A DNA stretch of 64,000 nucleotides from Anaerolineae bacterium (GCA_947476335.1 CANJQH010000001.1:56566-120565), one strand, 5' to 3'; positions 28,486 through 38,038 are shown, numbered from the stretch's first letter. Notes: generated by a model not told the origin, from the letters alone. Numbers and translations: made by a program.

Positions 28486-29229
28486 TCATGCGCCGAGCAG
28501 GCGGTGATTGATGAACAGCGCGTCCATATAGTCCGCACCGAATTTCGGGTCGGCGTGCTGCATGAGGTTGCCGACGTATTCGAGACCGAGTGGCTCGAGC
28601 GCTTGCATGATCTTGCTCAGATTAGGCTGATCGACGAAGTGTTCGTCGGTGTGGGCTTCGATGATGCAGGCGGTGGTGCGATGCAGCGTCTCGTGGGCGC
28701 CGGCGATGACTTCAAGCTCGAAGCCCTCGACATCGATTTTTATGAGAATGGATTCTTGAAGCTGCATGTCGGCGACGACGTCATCGAGCCGGCGGATGGG
28801 GACGGTGATCATCGTCTGCATTGCGGCGAATTTCGAGGCGTGCGAGAAATTCGGATTTATCGTGTGCAGTGTGGAATGCCGCGGCATGCCTGGAAACGCA
28901 TTCATCGTCACATCACCGTTGTGGTCGCCGAGGGCATATGGAAATGCCGTTACGTTGCGCTGCTTCTCCGCCCATTTCTTCAACTGTTCGAATGGTTTTT
29001 CCTGCGGCTCAAAACAGAGCATCTGTGCACCGGGAAAAAATGTTTGAAAGGCTCAACCGGTGTCGCCATCGTAGGCGCCGATGTCGATGACGGTGCGAAT
29101 GGGCAATCGCTCGATGCCGAGCAGCGTTCGCCACATTGGGTGGTAGGGAATGATTTCCCAGCCGAAGCGACGGATCAGGCGGCGTGCACGTTTGAGAAGC
29201 GGCTGGAGAATATTAAGTTTAATTGTCAT
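28486..29229 (-). pseudogene. FkbM-family SAM methyltransferase with an in-frame TGA
   Basis: Read as one frame from the ATG at 29229, 247 residues give a complete FkbM-type methyltransferase: SAM motif I (TVIDIGAYDGDTG), FFPGAQMLCFEP, then ILIKIDVEGFELEVIAGA and the C-terminal part. Codon 59 (29053-29055) is TGA, exactly inside the SAM-binding loop region, and the homology continues without shift on both sides. An AUG 17 codons further on (29004) would only give an inactive fragment lacking motif I. Thus it is a recent nonsense mutant, a sequencing error, or a readthrough case. FkbM enzymes O-methylate sugars, which fits the locus. Confidence 0.75.
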
Positions 29230-29271
29230 GATTGCGACTTTGCCTTAAACCGTGGATGCCCTGCGTTCGGC

Positions 29272-30144
29272 TCAATACTTCGGCCGCAACTTCATCCAGA
29301 TTTTTTCAAGGACGTTTATGGCGCGTCCGGGCAGGCCGCAGCGTCTGCGGCGCATGCGCCGCGCCTGCGTCGTGAGCAGCTCTGTGAGTTCTGCCGGCAC
29401 GGGAATATTGCGTGCAGGATCGAGGCCGTCGTAGGCCATGATGACGCGATGGTTCGTGCGCCACGTGGTCAGCGTCGCCTGCAGCGCATAGGCGTCCGCT
29501 TGGGCGTTGTTCAGCGGATGCCAGGGGTGGTACATGGGGATGCCAGGATGCCACCTGACGGCGAGGCCGAAAGCGCGTAACCGCGCATGCAGGTCCGCAG
29601 CGTGGGAGTTGAAATGCGATCCGAGCACCGGATGCTGTTCCCAGCCGTTGACGTCGACCAGCCATCGGCGGCGCACGCTGATGCATGCGCCGTAGTTCAG
29701 CGGATTTTCGAGTCGGCCGACGCGGCGCAGGTGCTCGATGTCCCAGTCTGATTTTCGCAGTTCGGGCGGTTCGTCATAGCGATACAGGTGCATGACGAGA
29801 TCGTCGCACTTCGCGTGCTCTGCGGCGATGCGTTCTAAAAAATCGTTGTCGACGACGACGTCGGCGTCGAGATAGACGATCAGCTCGCCGCGGCTGCGGC
29901 GCAGCCCTTCGTTGCGACAGTAGCCGGCGTGGTACGTGCCGATGCGATCGAGCGCGACCACCTGTGTGTTCGCATATTGCGCAGCTGTGGCGGCGAGGCG
30001 CGGATGAATCTTCGCGCAATGTTCGATCCAAAAAACTTCATACTGATCGGCGGGCAGCGTCTGCTGTCCGAGAAAATCGAGCAGGCGGAAATTTTCGCGG
30101 AATCCGCCGTCGACCATGAAGACGGAGATTTTTGGAGTTGTCAT
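29272..30144 (-). CDS. Family 2 glycosyltransferase
   Basis: This 290-residue GT-A fold enzyme starts PKISVFMVDGG and has the nucleotide/metal motif LIVYLDADVVVD and a later W-H-P-x-I-P-M-Y segment. The ATG overlaps the stop of the upstream GT4 gene by 4 bp (ATGA), so the two are translationally coupled. It probably adds one sugar in the cytoplasm to a lipid-linked glycan. Donor and linkage cannot be read. Confidence 0.85.
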   Translation of the reverse strand: MTTPKISVFMVDGGFRENFRLLDFLGQQTLPADQYEVFWIEHCAKIHPRLAATAAQYANTQVVALDRIGTYHAGYCRNEGLRRSRGELIVYLDADVVVDNDFLERIAAEHAKCDDLVMHLYRYDEPPELRKSDWDIEHLRRVGRLENPLNYGACISVRRRWLVDVNGWEQHPVLGSHFNSHAADLHARLRAFGLAVRWHPGIPMYHPWHPLNNAQADAYALQATLTTWRTNHRVIMAYDGLDPARNIPVPAELTELLTTQARRMRRRRCGLPGRAINVLEKIWMKLRPKY

Positions 30145-31301
30145 GGCGTTGCCCTTTCACGCAGAATGTGCTCGATTTCGGATGCCAGTGGGCGCGGCTG
30201 TGCACGCTCCCATTCGTCGTAGCCGGTGACTTCGGGCGACTGTGTAGAAATCTGTTCCATTGCGCGCAGCCATGTTGGCCACGAATCATCGACGAGTTGT
30301 ACGCCGGGAGGAATATTTATCGCCCACGCTGCATGTCGTCCAGTCAGGGTAGGGATGCCGGCGCACGCCATCTCCGAGATTCGTGTGACCGCGCCGAAGC
30401 CGTGCATCTGCGGCACGAGCACGCCCTGTGCGGCGACCAGCAGCCGATCGAGCTCGGCCTGGTCGATCCAGCCGTGCGCCTCGACGCCGCGTAATCCTGT
30501 GATATCGATGTGCTGCGTGCCGGTGCCGGCGAGCACGATGCGCATGGCGGCGGGAAGTCCGTGCGTGCGCATTTGCGCGACGAGGTGTTCGAATGCATGG
30601 CGTGTGCTGGCGTGCATGGCGCTGCCGAGCATCAGAAAGAGCCCACGGTCACGGTCTCGCTTGCTGACGGCGCGCTGCATGCGAATTTCGCGCAGACGCG
30701 CGCCGATTTGACCCGCGGGAAGATAGGGATAGTAGCCTGCGCTCATGCCCAGGCTGCTGATGAATCCGGCTTCGGTTTTCGAGATCATCAGCCGTGCAGC
30801 GAGCGTGCGGAGCGTATCTGTTTCAGCGGCAAAATCGAGCAGGTGGGCGCGTGTGCGAACGCGCCCGGATCCCGCCGGCAGCATGTCGAGCGTTTCGAGG
30901 TTTTGTGGGCAGAGGATCGTCGGGATGCTGCGCTGGGCGTTGATGTCGAGAATGCGCGTGAGCCGCACATCGTCGACGACGGCGATCAGCGGCTGCGGCA
31001 ATGTGGCGATGTATGCCGCGTAATGTGCTGCGAAACCATGCGGCGTGTAGTTCGTTTGTGTGTAGCCGGTGTCGATGAGCGCACGCAATGGGTTGAGGCA
31101 GAGTTCGCTGAAGGAGATGCGTGGTTCGCGTGCGTCGGCGTGCGTCTGTTCGCGCCAGTCCTGCAGGCTGAGCACGTGCACGTGCACCTGCGCGGCGCCG
31201 AAATGTGACAGCAGATCGTGCATGATCTGGTACGAGCGGTGTCTGCCACCGGGGCCGATGTCTGTGACGCGTGCACGTGTGATGAAAATGATCGAGCCCA
31301 T
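30141..31301 (-). CDS. Family 4-like glycosyltransferase
   Basis: This 386-residue protein has two Rossmann-like halves. The N-terminal half begins IIFITRARVTDIGPGGRHRS, with the glycine loop of GT-B enzymes. The C-terminal half has GLFLMLGSAM and the donor-binding region VPQMHGFGAVTRISEMACAGIPTL, where the usual E-x7-E is shortened. Sequence is diverged from standard GT4, so GT-B glycosyltransferase is the safest name. It is coupled to the following GT2 gene. Confidence 0.75.
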   Translation of the reverse strand: MGSIIFITRARVTDIGPGGRHRSYQIMHDLLSHFGAAQVHVHVLSLQDWREQTHADAREPRISFSELCLNPLRALIDTGYTQTNYTPHGFAAHYAAYIATLPQPLIAVVDDVRLTRILDINAQRSIPTILCPQNLETLDMLPAGSGRVRTRAHLLDFAAETDTLRTLAARLMISKTEAGFISSLGMSAGYYPYLPAGQIGARLREIRMQRAVSKRDRDRGLFLMLGSAMHASTRHAFEHLVAQMRTHGLPAAMRIVLAGTGTQHIDITGLRGVEAHGWIDQAELDRLLVAAQGVLVPQMHGFGAVTRISEMACAGIPTLTGRHAAWAINIPPGVQLVDDSWPTWLRAMEQISTQSPEVTGYDEWERAQPRPLASEIEHILRERATP

Positions 31302-31304
31302 GAT

Positions 31305-32219
31305 TCAGGTCAGGCGATCATAGTGGAGCAGCGCCATGATGTCTGCGAGCGAGTTTTCGATATGCGCGGCGTCGTCACGTGAAATGTAATCGAACCAGGG
31401 TCTGTCGTTCATGGTGACCGGCTGGGACAGCAGCGGATCCTGCTTCCAGTGTGATAAGCCGGGTGTGCCGTCTGCGATGCAGTTCGGCTCGTATGCTTCG
31501 CCGGTGAAAGCACAAATTTCTGCGAAGATGCGTTGCGGCGCCGCCGTGAAATCCTCGTAGCGCACGAGCATGCGCGATGGGTGTGCACGCAGAGCAAGCG
31601 CGGCGATCGTGCGGTACTGTGCGATAAATTCAGCCGGTCGCATTCCGTCGAGCCAGCGCACGCTCCGTGAGTCGGACGGCTCGACGGTGCGGGCGATCGT
31701 GAGCCGGCGCTTGTATGAACTGAACACGTCGAGCGGATGGCGCATTGTGCAGACAACGCGTGCCTGCGGAAAGGTCGCCAGAATCTCTGGCATGCGATAG
31801 ACGTGATCGGGCGTCTTTTCGACGATGCGCTGGACGCCGCGCGCGCGCTGTGCATGTGCGAAATAGCTGCGGACGGCCGTGTGATTTCCACACAGACGCC
31901 ACCACAGGACGCGCGTGCGTCTGGTATAGCCGGTGATCCGCTGAAGTGTGGCGTGGTCATGCAGGCGGCTGCGCTGAATGCTGGGCAGCGTGCGCATGAG
32001 CGCGTCGTGTTCCTGTGCATCGTGCAGCAGAAAATCCCATGCGTTGCCGCTGCGCTGCCGCATGCTCGCGGCGTTTAGAAAAACGCGTGATTCCGTCAGG
32101 TCAAATTTGTCAATGCTTTTCGCCGGAGTAAATCGGCTGTGTTTCTGCAGAGCCAGATACAGGCGGCTTGTGCCGCTGCGCGCAACGCCGACGATGAAGA
32201 CCGGGCTACTGGCGGACAT
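31305..32219 (-). CDS. Sulfotransferase
   Basis: This 304-residue protein begins VFIVGVARSGTSRLYLAL, the 5' PAPS phosphate loop of sulfotransferases, and has the 3' phosphate motif ARVVCTMRHPLDVFSSY. The start at 32219 was chosen over a low-complexity Ser/Thr leader. It overlaps the stop of the upstream sulfotransferase by 14 bp. It should move sulfate from PAPS to a hydroxyl or amino group of the glycan. Confidence 0.85.
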   Translation of the reverse strand: MSASSPVFIVGVARSGTSRLYLALQKHSRFTPAKSIDKFDLTESRVFLNAASMRQRSGNAWDFLLHDAQEHDALMRTLPSIQRSRLHDHATLQRITGYTRRTRVLWWRLCGNHTAVRSYFAHAQRARGVQRIVEKTPDHVYRMPEILATFPQARVVCTMRHPLDVFSSYKRRLTIARTVEPSDSRSVRWLDGMRPAEFIAQYRTIAALALRAHPSRMLVRYEDFTAAPQRIFAEICAFTGEAYEPNCIADGTPGLSHWKQDPLLSQPVTMNDRPWFDYISRDDAAHIENSLADIMALLHYDRLT

Positions 32220-33159
32220 ACTTCGTTTTGTTCCAGTCGGAGTCGATTTCGTAACCGAGTCGGAGCAGGCCGTCGTTGAATCGGCGTTTGAATTCGGTGA
32301 CATGCACGTCTTCGAAGTAATTGATCCAGTCGCCTGTCGCGCCTTTACGGTAGTGACTACGTTCATTTTCCTGACCGATGTGCCGTCCTGCAGCCTTGGT
32401 TTCGAAGCGGTTGCGGTAAACGGCTTGCAGCAGATTGGCCGACGCGACGTAGCGCCTTCGGATGCGTGGCCAGCTGCGGGTGCGCTCAGGAGGGCCGCTG
32501 GATGGCTGCTGTTTTGACGCGCGTTGACGATGGCCTTTCATGCGCCATTGATGAAATGCTGCGAGCAGCACATGGAGGATTTCTTCACGGCTTTCGATTA
32601 ATGCTCCTGCCCGGCGTGTCAGTCCAAGAAATTTGAAGATATCCACGAATTCTTCATATGGTTTGTGAATCAGGTTCTCCATACGCAGCTCGAGGATGTC
32701 CGGATTTTGATAGTTCCATTCGAAAATATCCTGAAGCACGCGCGTGTTGAATTCGATTTCCAGCAGCAGCCCCTGCCGTCTGTCGACTTTGCGCAGTCGC
32801 TCACGGTGCTCGGCAAGGCCGGGCCAGCTGTTGACCGGATGTGAGTAGAGATGTGAGAAGTATCCGGAAACGATGATGTCGCGCGGATCTCTGACGACGT
32901 GAAATCCGCGCAATTTTCCGAGTGATGCTACGTGCTGCAGCTCTGCGTTCGAATACACAAGAAAGTCCGGCTGCGTTGCGGCGAGGAACGCCGAAAAATC
33001 TGAATTCGGCAGATCACTGGCGCGCGACACCTGCGCCAGACGCATGTTCGTCAAACTGCATACGTCTGCAATGATTTCACGAATCCACATGGAAGCACAT
33101 TTATGGTGACCAAAGTAGGTGAAGAGTGGGAGTTGTGATTCAGTGCTGTGCATCGCCAT
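32206..33159 (-). CDS. Sulfotransferase, HHKC-type PAPS loop
   Basis: This protein of about 317 residues has the PAPS loop FTYFGHHKCASMWIREI and the 3' motif LRGFHVVRDPRDIIVSGYFSH. The C-terminal part includes a basic, Arg/Gln/Pro-rich insert (GHRQRASKQQPSSGPPERTR). I chose the ATG at 33159. Another in-frame ATG at 33201 would add 14 residues coded partly by a run of ten C (plus-strand G10 at 33171-33180), so length changes in that run could switch the longer form. Confidence 0.82.
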   Translation of the reverse strand: MAMHSTESQLPLFTYFGHHKCASMWIREIIADVCSLTNMRLAQVSRASDLPNSDFSAFLAATQPDFLVYSNAELQHVASLGKLRGFHVVRDPRDIIVSGYFSHLYSHPVNSWPGLAEHRERLRKVDRRQGLLLEIEFNTRVLQDIFEWNYQNPDILELRMENLIHKPYEEFVDIFKFLGLTRRAGALIESREEILHVLLAAFHQWRMKGHRQRASKQQPSSGPPERTRSWPRIRRRYVASANLLQAVYRNRFETKAAGRHIGQENERSHYRKGATGDWINYFEDVHVTEFKRRFNDGLLRLGYEIDSDWNKTKYVRQ

Positions 33160-33170
33160 GGATATTTGAA

Positions 33171-33180
33171 GGGGGGGGGG
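33171..33180. repeat. Homopolymer run of ten G
   Basis: G10 on the plus strand lies 12-21 bp upstream of the chosen sulfotransferase start, or within codons 8-11 of the longer form starting at 33201. Long G/C runs at 5' ends of surface-glycan genes are classical slipped-strand sites, and also common sequencing-error sites. Confidence 0.9.
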
Positions 33181-33183
33181 ATT

Positions 33184-33281
33184 AAATTTCTTACGAAGCA
33201 TGCTGTTCTTCCTCTCCTCCTCCCGAATGGAGCAGGAAAAGCGTATTTCGCGAAGGGAAATAAACTGGCCCGAGTCGTTAC
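33184..33281 (-). repeat. Decayed MITE-A copy
   Basis: The blocks cgaagcatgctgttcttcct, cctcccgaatgg, gtatttcgcgaagggaaat and the end GGCCCGAGTCGTTAC follow the MITE-A order with many changes. The end supplies the TAA stop (33278-33280) of the GT2 gene upstream on the minus strand. Confidence 0.7.
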
Positions 33282-34201
33282 GAAAGCTGTGAAAAAGACG
33301 GACCTGGGGGGCCACATCCAAAGCGGCGCATCGCATAATCTCGCACGCCTGCAACGGTGGCGCTGCGCATCCGGGCACGTTCCGGGCCGGGATCGGATAG
33401 CCTTTTGCTGCGTTGCCACGAGTCGGCGATCATGCGTGCACCCAGGTAGATGCACTTCGGAAAAGAAAAGTGACGTTCGATCCACAGCAGGCTGTTGCGA
33501 GTGCGGTAGTACTGATACAGAGGAGAGCGCTTGCCGCCGAAGCTGGCTGAGCCGGCGTGTCGGACGCGTGCTGCAGGAAGGTAGTGAAGCTGGCAGCCTG
33601 CGTGACGTGCGCGCAGACTCCAGTCTGAGTCCTCGAAAAGCAGGAAAAAGCGCTCGTCGAAAAGGCCGACGCGCTCGAACGTTTCGCGGCGCGCAAACAA
33701 TGCACACCCGGTGATCCATTCGGTCGGCGAGGCGACTTCGTATTCCGGCTTGTTCACGTCGCCGTATCCGATGTGATGCGTATGTCCGTCGGCAGAGATG
33801 TGTCCGCCAGCGAAGTAGATCATGTGTGGGTCATTCGAAAACACCGTCTTCGGTGCAGCGGCGTCGATGTCCGGATGCGCAGTAAGTTCGTTTGCGAGCA
33901 CCTCGATGCAGTCCGGCTCCAGCGTGATGTCGTTGTTGAGCACGAAAATAAAATCCGCATCGGACGCCAGCGCATGCCGTATGCCCACGTTGTTTCCGCC
34001 GGCATAACCGAGGTTTGAGCCTGTCTCGATCAGTGTGATTGCAGGGAAGCGCGCGCGAATTGCCGCTGCAGAGTCGTCGCCCGAGCCATTGTCCACGCAG
34101 ATGATGGTCGTGGGATGCGTCTGTTTCTGCAAACTCTCGATGCATGTCAGGGTGTCGGACTTTCCGTTCCAGTTCAGAACAATGGTGAATATGCGCTGCA
34201 T
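33278..34201 (-). CDS. Family 2 glycosyltransferase, rhamnosyltransferase-like
   Basis: This 307-residue protein matches WbbL/RfbF-type GT2 enzymes: IFTIVLNWNGKSDTLTCIESL, ICVDNGSGDDS, LGYAGGNNVGI, the DxD-like FIFVLNNDITL, ITGCALFARRETFERVGLFDERFFLLFEDSDWSLR split over the acceptor site, and the LYQYYRTRNSLLW ending. Such enzymes often transfer rhamnose. The C-terminal tail runs into an old MITE-A, which provides the stop. Confidence 0.88.
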   Translation of the reverse strand: MQRIFTIVLNWNGKSDTLTCIESLQKQTHPTTIICVDNGSGDDSAAAIRARFPAITLIETGSNLGYAGGNNVGIRHALASDADFIFVLNNDITLEPDCIEVLANELTAHPDIDAAAPKTVFSNDPHMIYFAGGHISADGHTHHIGYGDVNKPEYEVASPTEWITGCALFARRETFERVGLFDERFFLLFEDSDWSLRARHAGCQLHYLPAARVRHAGSASFGGKRSPLYQYYRTRNSLLWIERHFSFPKCIYLGARMIADSWQRSKRLSDPGPERARMRSATVAGVRDYAMRRFGCGPPGPSFSQLS

Positions 34202-34253
34202 GGCTGTTGTGAAGGGAGGGGTGGCAACTGCTTTGGCTTAGACCATTTCTTTG

Positions 34254-35861
34254 TCAGTTCCGAAACATGCTACACCACTTTGCCCGCAGGTGATTCCATT
34301 CACGCTCGTGTCGAGCACGATCGAGATCGGTGCGATGGAAGCCGCGTGAAGCGGACAGCACGTGGATCATTTGTGCGAACGGCGTCCACACAATGTCGTA
34401 GCCTGCAGCGCGCAGGCTGAGGCACAGATCGACGTCGTTGTAGGCGACGGCCAGCGCTTCGTCGAAGCCGCCGGCGGCATCGAAGGCGTCACGGCGCATG
34501 ACGAGGCACGCGCCGGTCAGCGCACTGACGTCGCGGCGTTCAAGCAGCTGTGTGCCGCTGTGTAGTTTTTCGACGCGTGCGCCGTCGCCGATCAGCGTCG
34601 GAAATCCGTCATCGACGCGGATGCCCATGTGCTGCACGCGGCCATCCGGGTAGGTGAGCAGCGGGCCGGCAGCGCCGACTTCAGGCTGCAGAGCGAGGCC
34701 TGCGAGCTCGCGCAGCCAGCCCGGCTGTGTGATTTCCACATCGTTGTTCAGGAAGCACAGCACAGCGCCGGATGCGGCGCGCACGCCTGCGTTGCACAGC
34801 GAGGAAAAGTTGAACGGGCCGTCGACGCGCAATGTGTGCACATTCGAGTGATTGCGCAGGTGATCGAAGTATGCGCGTGTTGCAGGTTCAGTGCTGCCGT
34901 TGTCGACGATGATGAGTTCGATGTCGGGATAGTCCGTGTGGTTCAGGACGCCGTCGACGGCAGTGCGCAGCAGCGCCAGGCGATCCTTCGTCGGGATGAT
35001 CACGCTGAGGTGCTGGTCCGCTGGCACGTCGTAAGCGACGCGAAAGCACGGTGGATGTTGTCGAACGCACTCGACCGTTGCGCTGCGGCCGAGGCGCGCC
35101 AGATGATCTTCGAGTGCGCGGCGCTGCGCATTCGGCGGATTTTTCTGTGGCGGTGCATGCAGCAGCACTCGTGCAATGTGCATGATGCGGTGCGCTGGAA
35201 TATTTTCTGCGGCGCGCAGCAGCAGGTCGTATGTGCATGCGTCGCCTGTGCAGAAGTGCCTGGCCTCGACGACGAACGCCCCTGCGATGTAATCGCGGCT
35301 GCGCAGCAGATGCAGGCTCCATGCAGGCTTCGCATTCGGGCGAACATGCAGCCCCCAGACATTGACTTCGTCTTCATCGGCATACAGCAGGCCGGCGTCC
35401 GGATGTGCGCAGATGTTCTCAGCGAAGCGGAAGAGTGCATCTTCGGAAAGTACTGCGCCGGGCGTCAGCGGCATGGTGAAATCAGCGGGTTCGACTGAAT
35501 TGACTGTAAAACTTCGTTGGTATATGCGGAGGCGTGAGTCGTGGACGGCGAGGTCGTCGAGCCGGCGCAACAGGTGTGCGTCGGCATTGGCAGGGACGGC
35601 GATGTGCAGCGTCCAGTTCGAATAGATCTGCCGCCGGATCGACTCGATGGTGCGCCGAATGTCGCCATGTTTTGCGGCGCCGCAGTCGACGAAAATCGCG
35701 AAGCGCGGCTGCGTTGCGAGGGCATCCGCCGCATGACGCAATCGTTCGCGTTCTGTCGCCGAGATTCGGTGCGTCCAGGTGCGCAGCGGGTAAGCGTGCT
35801 GCACAAGCGCGCGCCGGACGGCGCCGAGGGTGGAGCGCAGCGAGCGGCGATTGGGTTTCAT
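34254..35861 (-). CDS. Two-domain family 2 glycosyltransferase
   Basis: This 535-residue protein has an N-terminal degenerate GT-A region (residues about 45-270, with LLYADEDEVNV as the metal motif) and a second complete GT2 domain (HLSVIIPTKDRLALLRTAV, ELIIVDNGST, VLCFLNNDVEI, and the GGFDEALAVAYNDVDLCLSLRAAGY acceptor region). This arrangement is typical of O-antigen and S-layer glycan loci. The ATG (35861) overlaps the stop of the upstream GT4 gene by 4 bp. Confidence 0.88.
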   Translation of the reverse strand: MKPNRRSLRSTLGAVRRALVQHAYPLRTWTHRISATERERLRHAADALATQPRFAIFVDCGAAKHGDIRRTIESIRRQIYSNWTLHIAVPANADAHLLRRLDDLAVHDSRLRIYQRSFTVNSVEPADFTMPLTPGAVLSEDALFRFAENICAHPDAGLLYADEDEVNVWGLHVRPNAKPAWSLHLLRSRDYIAGAFVVEARHFCTGDACTYDLLLRAAENIPAHRIMHIARVLLHAPPQKNPPNAQRRALEDHLARLGRSATVECVRQHPPCFRVAYDVPADQHLSVIIPTKDRLALLRTAVDGVLNHTDYPDIELIIVDNGSTEPATRAYFDHLRNHSNVHTLRVDGPFNFSSLCNAGVRAASGAVLCFLNNDVEITQPGWLRELAGLALQPEVGAAGPLLTYPDGRVQHMGIRVDDGFPTLIGDGARVEKLHSGTQLLERRDVSALTGACLVMRRDAFDAAGGFDEALAVAYNDVDLCLSLRAAGYDIVWTPFAQMIHVLSASRGFHRTDLDRARHEREWNHLRAKWCSMFRN

Positions 35862-37078
35862 CGCTGCGAAGATGAGCGCATTCGGCGTCTGATGCGTTCG
35901 ACCAGGGACGCGGCGGGCAGCAGTATTTTCGGTATACGTGCCCATGCGTCGAATTGTGCGCGCGGCATCGTCGAGTGCGAACGCGGCGTGGGCAGCGGAT
36001 ATTCGCCGCGTGCGAGTGCCTGCAGCAGGTCTTCGAAATCGCGGCTCATGGCATCCATCGTGAAGGTCGCGTGCGTGCGCTTGATCGCTGCTGCGCTCAT
36101 GCGCTGCCAGCGTGAGGTGTCGGCCAGCGCGGCGATTTGATCTGCGAAGGATTCGGCGTCACCGTCCTGCGCGAGCAAGCCGGTTTCGTTTTCGGCGATG
36201 GCGTAGTCGGTGACGCCGTCGATGCGCGTGGCGACCGGGACGCAGCCGTTGGCCTGCGCCTCGAGCAGCACCAGGCCGAGGCCTTCGCCGATGGTCGAAG
36301 TGAACAACGAGACGTGATGTGCGCGCAGCTCGCGATAGAGATCGGCCTGCTGTGGAATTTCCAGGAAGCGCACGAGATGGCCGACGCCGCTGCTGCGAAT
36401 TTGCTGTTCGAGCGCCGGGCGGTCCAGCCCGTAGCCGCAAATCGTCAGTTCGACGGGCAGTCCGTGACGTGTGCAGGCGTGCACGATCTTCGGCAGCATA
36501 TGCACGTTCTTGCGGCCGAACAGGCGGCCGACATAGAGCAGCCGCAGCGGTGTTGTGTGCGGCGTGCGTGCGGCGACGGCATTTTTCTGCGGCAGATGAA
36601 TGCCGTGCGTGAACATGCGCACCGGTCGGTCGGGTAGGCGCGCCGCGAGCGTGTTTTGCAGGCGCGGGCTGATGGTGAGCGCGGCATTCCACAGCGAGAC
36701 TGATTGCACGGCGGGATCGTAGACGTGATCGCGGTCGCCGAGTATGACGGGAACGAGTGCAGTGGCGTCGGGCAGTTCGCGCAGCACCGGCTGGAAATGG
36801 GGAATGGGCATGCCGGTCGAGAGGAAAGCTGCGTCGAATTTTTCAGTTTGAAAAAATGCGATCATGCGACGAATATGTTTGGCCTTGCTTTCCCATGTGC
36901 GTTGTCCGATGCAGTGGTATGAAACGCTGGGAGCGAGCGCAGCAGTAGCGAGCCTGCGCGGCGAAGCGGCCAGCAGCGTAACGTGATGGCCGCGCATCGC
37001 CATGGCTTCTGCGTAGAGGCCAGCGGCTGTTGCGGATCCATCAAGGCCAACGGCGACGACGCAAACGGCGATTTTCAT
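35858..37078 (-). CDS. Family 4 glycosyltransferase
   Basis: This 406-residue GT-B enzyme begins MKIAVCVVAVGLDGSATAAGLYAEAMAMRG (glycine-rich acceptor loop shown in part) and has PLRLLYVGRLFGRKNVHML and the donor-site E-x7-E motif in STIGEGLGLVLLEAQANG. It is translationally coupled to its neighbours by 4-bp overlaps on both sides, in the middle of the minus-strand glycan operon. Confidence 0.9.
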   Translation of the reverse strand: MKIAVCVVAVGLDGSATAAGLYAEAMAMRGHHVTLLAASPRRLATAALAPSVSYHCIGQRTWESKAKHIRRMIAFFQTEKFDAAFLSTGMPIPHFQPVLRELPDATALVPVILGDRDHVYDPAVQSVSLWNAALTISPRLQNTLAARLPDRPVRMFTHGIHLPQKNAVAARTPHTTPLRLLYVGRLFGRKNVHMLPKIVHACTRHGLPVELTICGYGLDRPALEQQIRSSGVGHLVRFLEIPQQADLYRELRAHHVSLFTSTIGEGLGLVLLEAQANGCVPVATRIDGVTDYAIAENETGLLAQDGDAESFADQIAALADTSRWQRMSAAAIKRTHATFTMDAMSRDFEDLLQALARGEYPLPTPRSHSTMPRAQFDAWARIPKILLPAASLVERIRRRMRSSSQR

Positions 37079-38022
37079 ACCTGTGAAATCTTTGGGCCGC
37101 GAACGCGGCTTATGAGCTGACGTTTCAATTTTTCTGCTTTTGGGCGCAGCGCGCGCAGGCGTGGGGCGATGCTATAGGTGCGGCGTGGATGCGCCTGATA
37201 GTGCGCCCACTGTTGTTGGAAGCGTTCGTACGCGAAGCTGTACAGCTCTTGATCATGCTGCGTGAGTTCTGCAAGCTGTTCAGCAACGCGAGGTGTGAGT
37301 GTGCTGCGGTAGCGTTCTTTTAGGTTTGTGCGCTGCGGATTGCGGTTGGTGCGCGGCAGGCTGGTCGGCGGCAGGATCCCGAGCACGTCGCACACGAGCA
37401 GAGCCGATTCATGGAAATGCTCGTTGACGCCGACAACAGCCATTTCTGAGAGCCAGTGGCGCGCGCTGTCGAGCACAGTTTTCATGTCGCTCAAATCGGT
37501 CAGCAGCGGCAGTGGAAAAGGCCGAATGATCGAACGGCCGCTGGCGACGTCGAGGCTGCCTTTGAAGAGCGGCCGATAGTCGCGCAGGACGCCGAGCATC
37601 GACCACTGGCTGTCGCAGACCAGCTCGAAAATCGTGGGATCGATGGGAGTGCTGAGATCGAACTGCAGGATCGGCTGCGTCGCCTGCAGATATTCTGGTG
37701 TGAACGTGTGGGGGATTTCGGCGACTGTGCGTTGAAAGTACAGAATTTGCGAAACGGATCGTTCGACTGGTTCGCGCAGCATGGTGATGCAGACGAGATC
37801 CGTGCGGCCGGTGAGATTGAGCATGGCGCGGCCATGATGAAAATCATGGAAGCAGCGGAAGCGGCTCAGCTCTGAGACTGCGATTTCCGCGAGAGACGGC
37901 GGTTGCAGACGGAGCACATCCGAAGGTTTGTATGCCGCTTCTATTAAAGTGCCGAGGGAAATGCCGCCGGTTTTCGGTACATGTGCAAACCATGTTGTGG
38001 GTGGTTCGTAGTGCAGAGGCAT
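37075..38022 (-). CDS. Sulfotransferase, heparan/chondroitin 2-O type
   Basis: This 315-residue protein begins with TTWFAHVPKTGGISLGTLIE, the PAPS loop of the carbohydrate 2-O-sulfotransferase-like family, and continues with LVCITMLREPVERSVSQILYF, the 3' phosphate site. The C-terminal third is helical. The ATG at 38022 leaves a 16-bp gap to the upstream gene; an ATG at 38067 in the same frame would overlap it by 29 bp. Confidence 0.85.
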   Translation of the reverse strand: MPLHYEPPTTWFAHVPKTGGISLGTLIEAAYKPSDVLRLQPPSLAEIAVSELSRFRCFHDFHHGRAMLNLTGRTDLVCITMLREPVERSVSQILYFQRTVAEIPHTFTPEYLQATQPILQFDLSTPIDPTIFELVCDSQWSMLGVLRDYRPLFKGSLDVASGRSIIRPFPLPLLTDLSDMKTVLDSARHWLSEMAVVGVNEHFHESALLVCDVLGILPPTSLPRTNRNPQRTNLKERYRSTLTPRVAEQLAELTQHDQELYSFAYERFQQQWAHYQAHPRRTYSIAPRLRALRPKAEKLKRQLISRVRGPKISQV

Positions 38023-38038
38023 GAATATTTGGATGTGT

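Noticed and set aside
29053..29055. TGA in the FkbM gene as selenocysteine or as a recoded tryptophan
   Set aside because: No SECIS-like structure is evident just after it, the position is not a Cys or Trp site in this family, and TGA ends many genes in the window normally.
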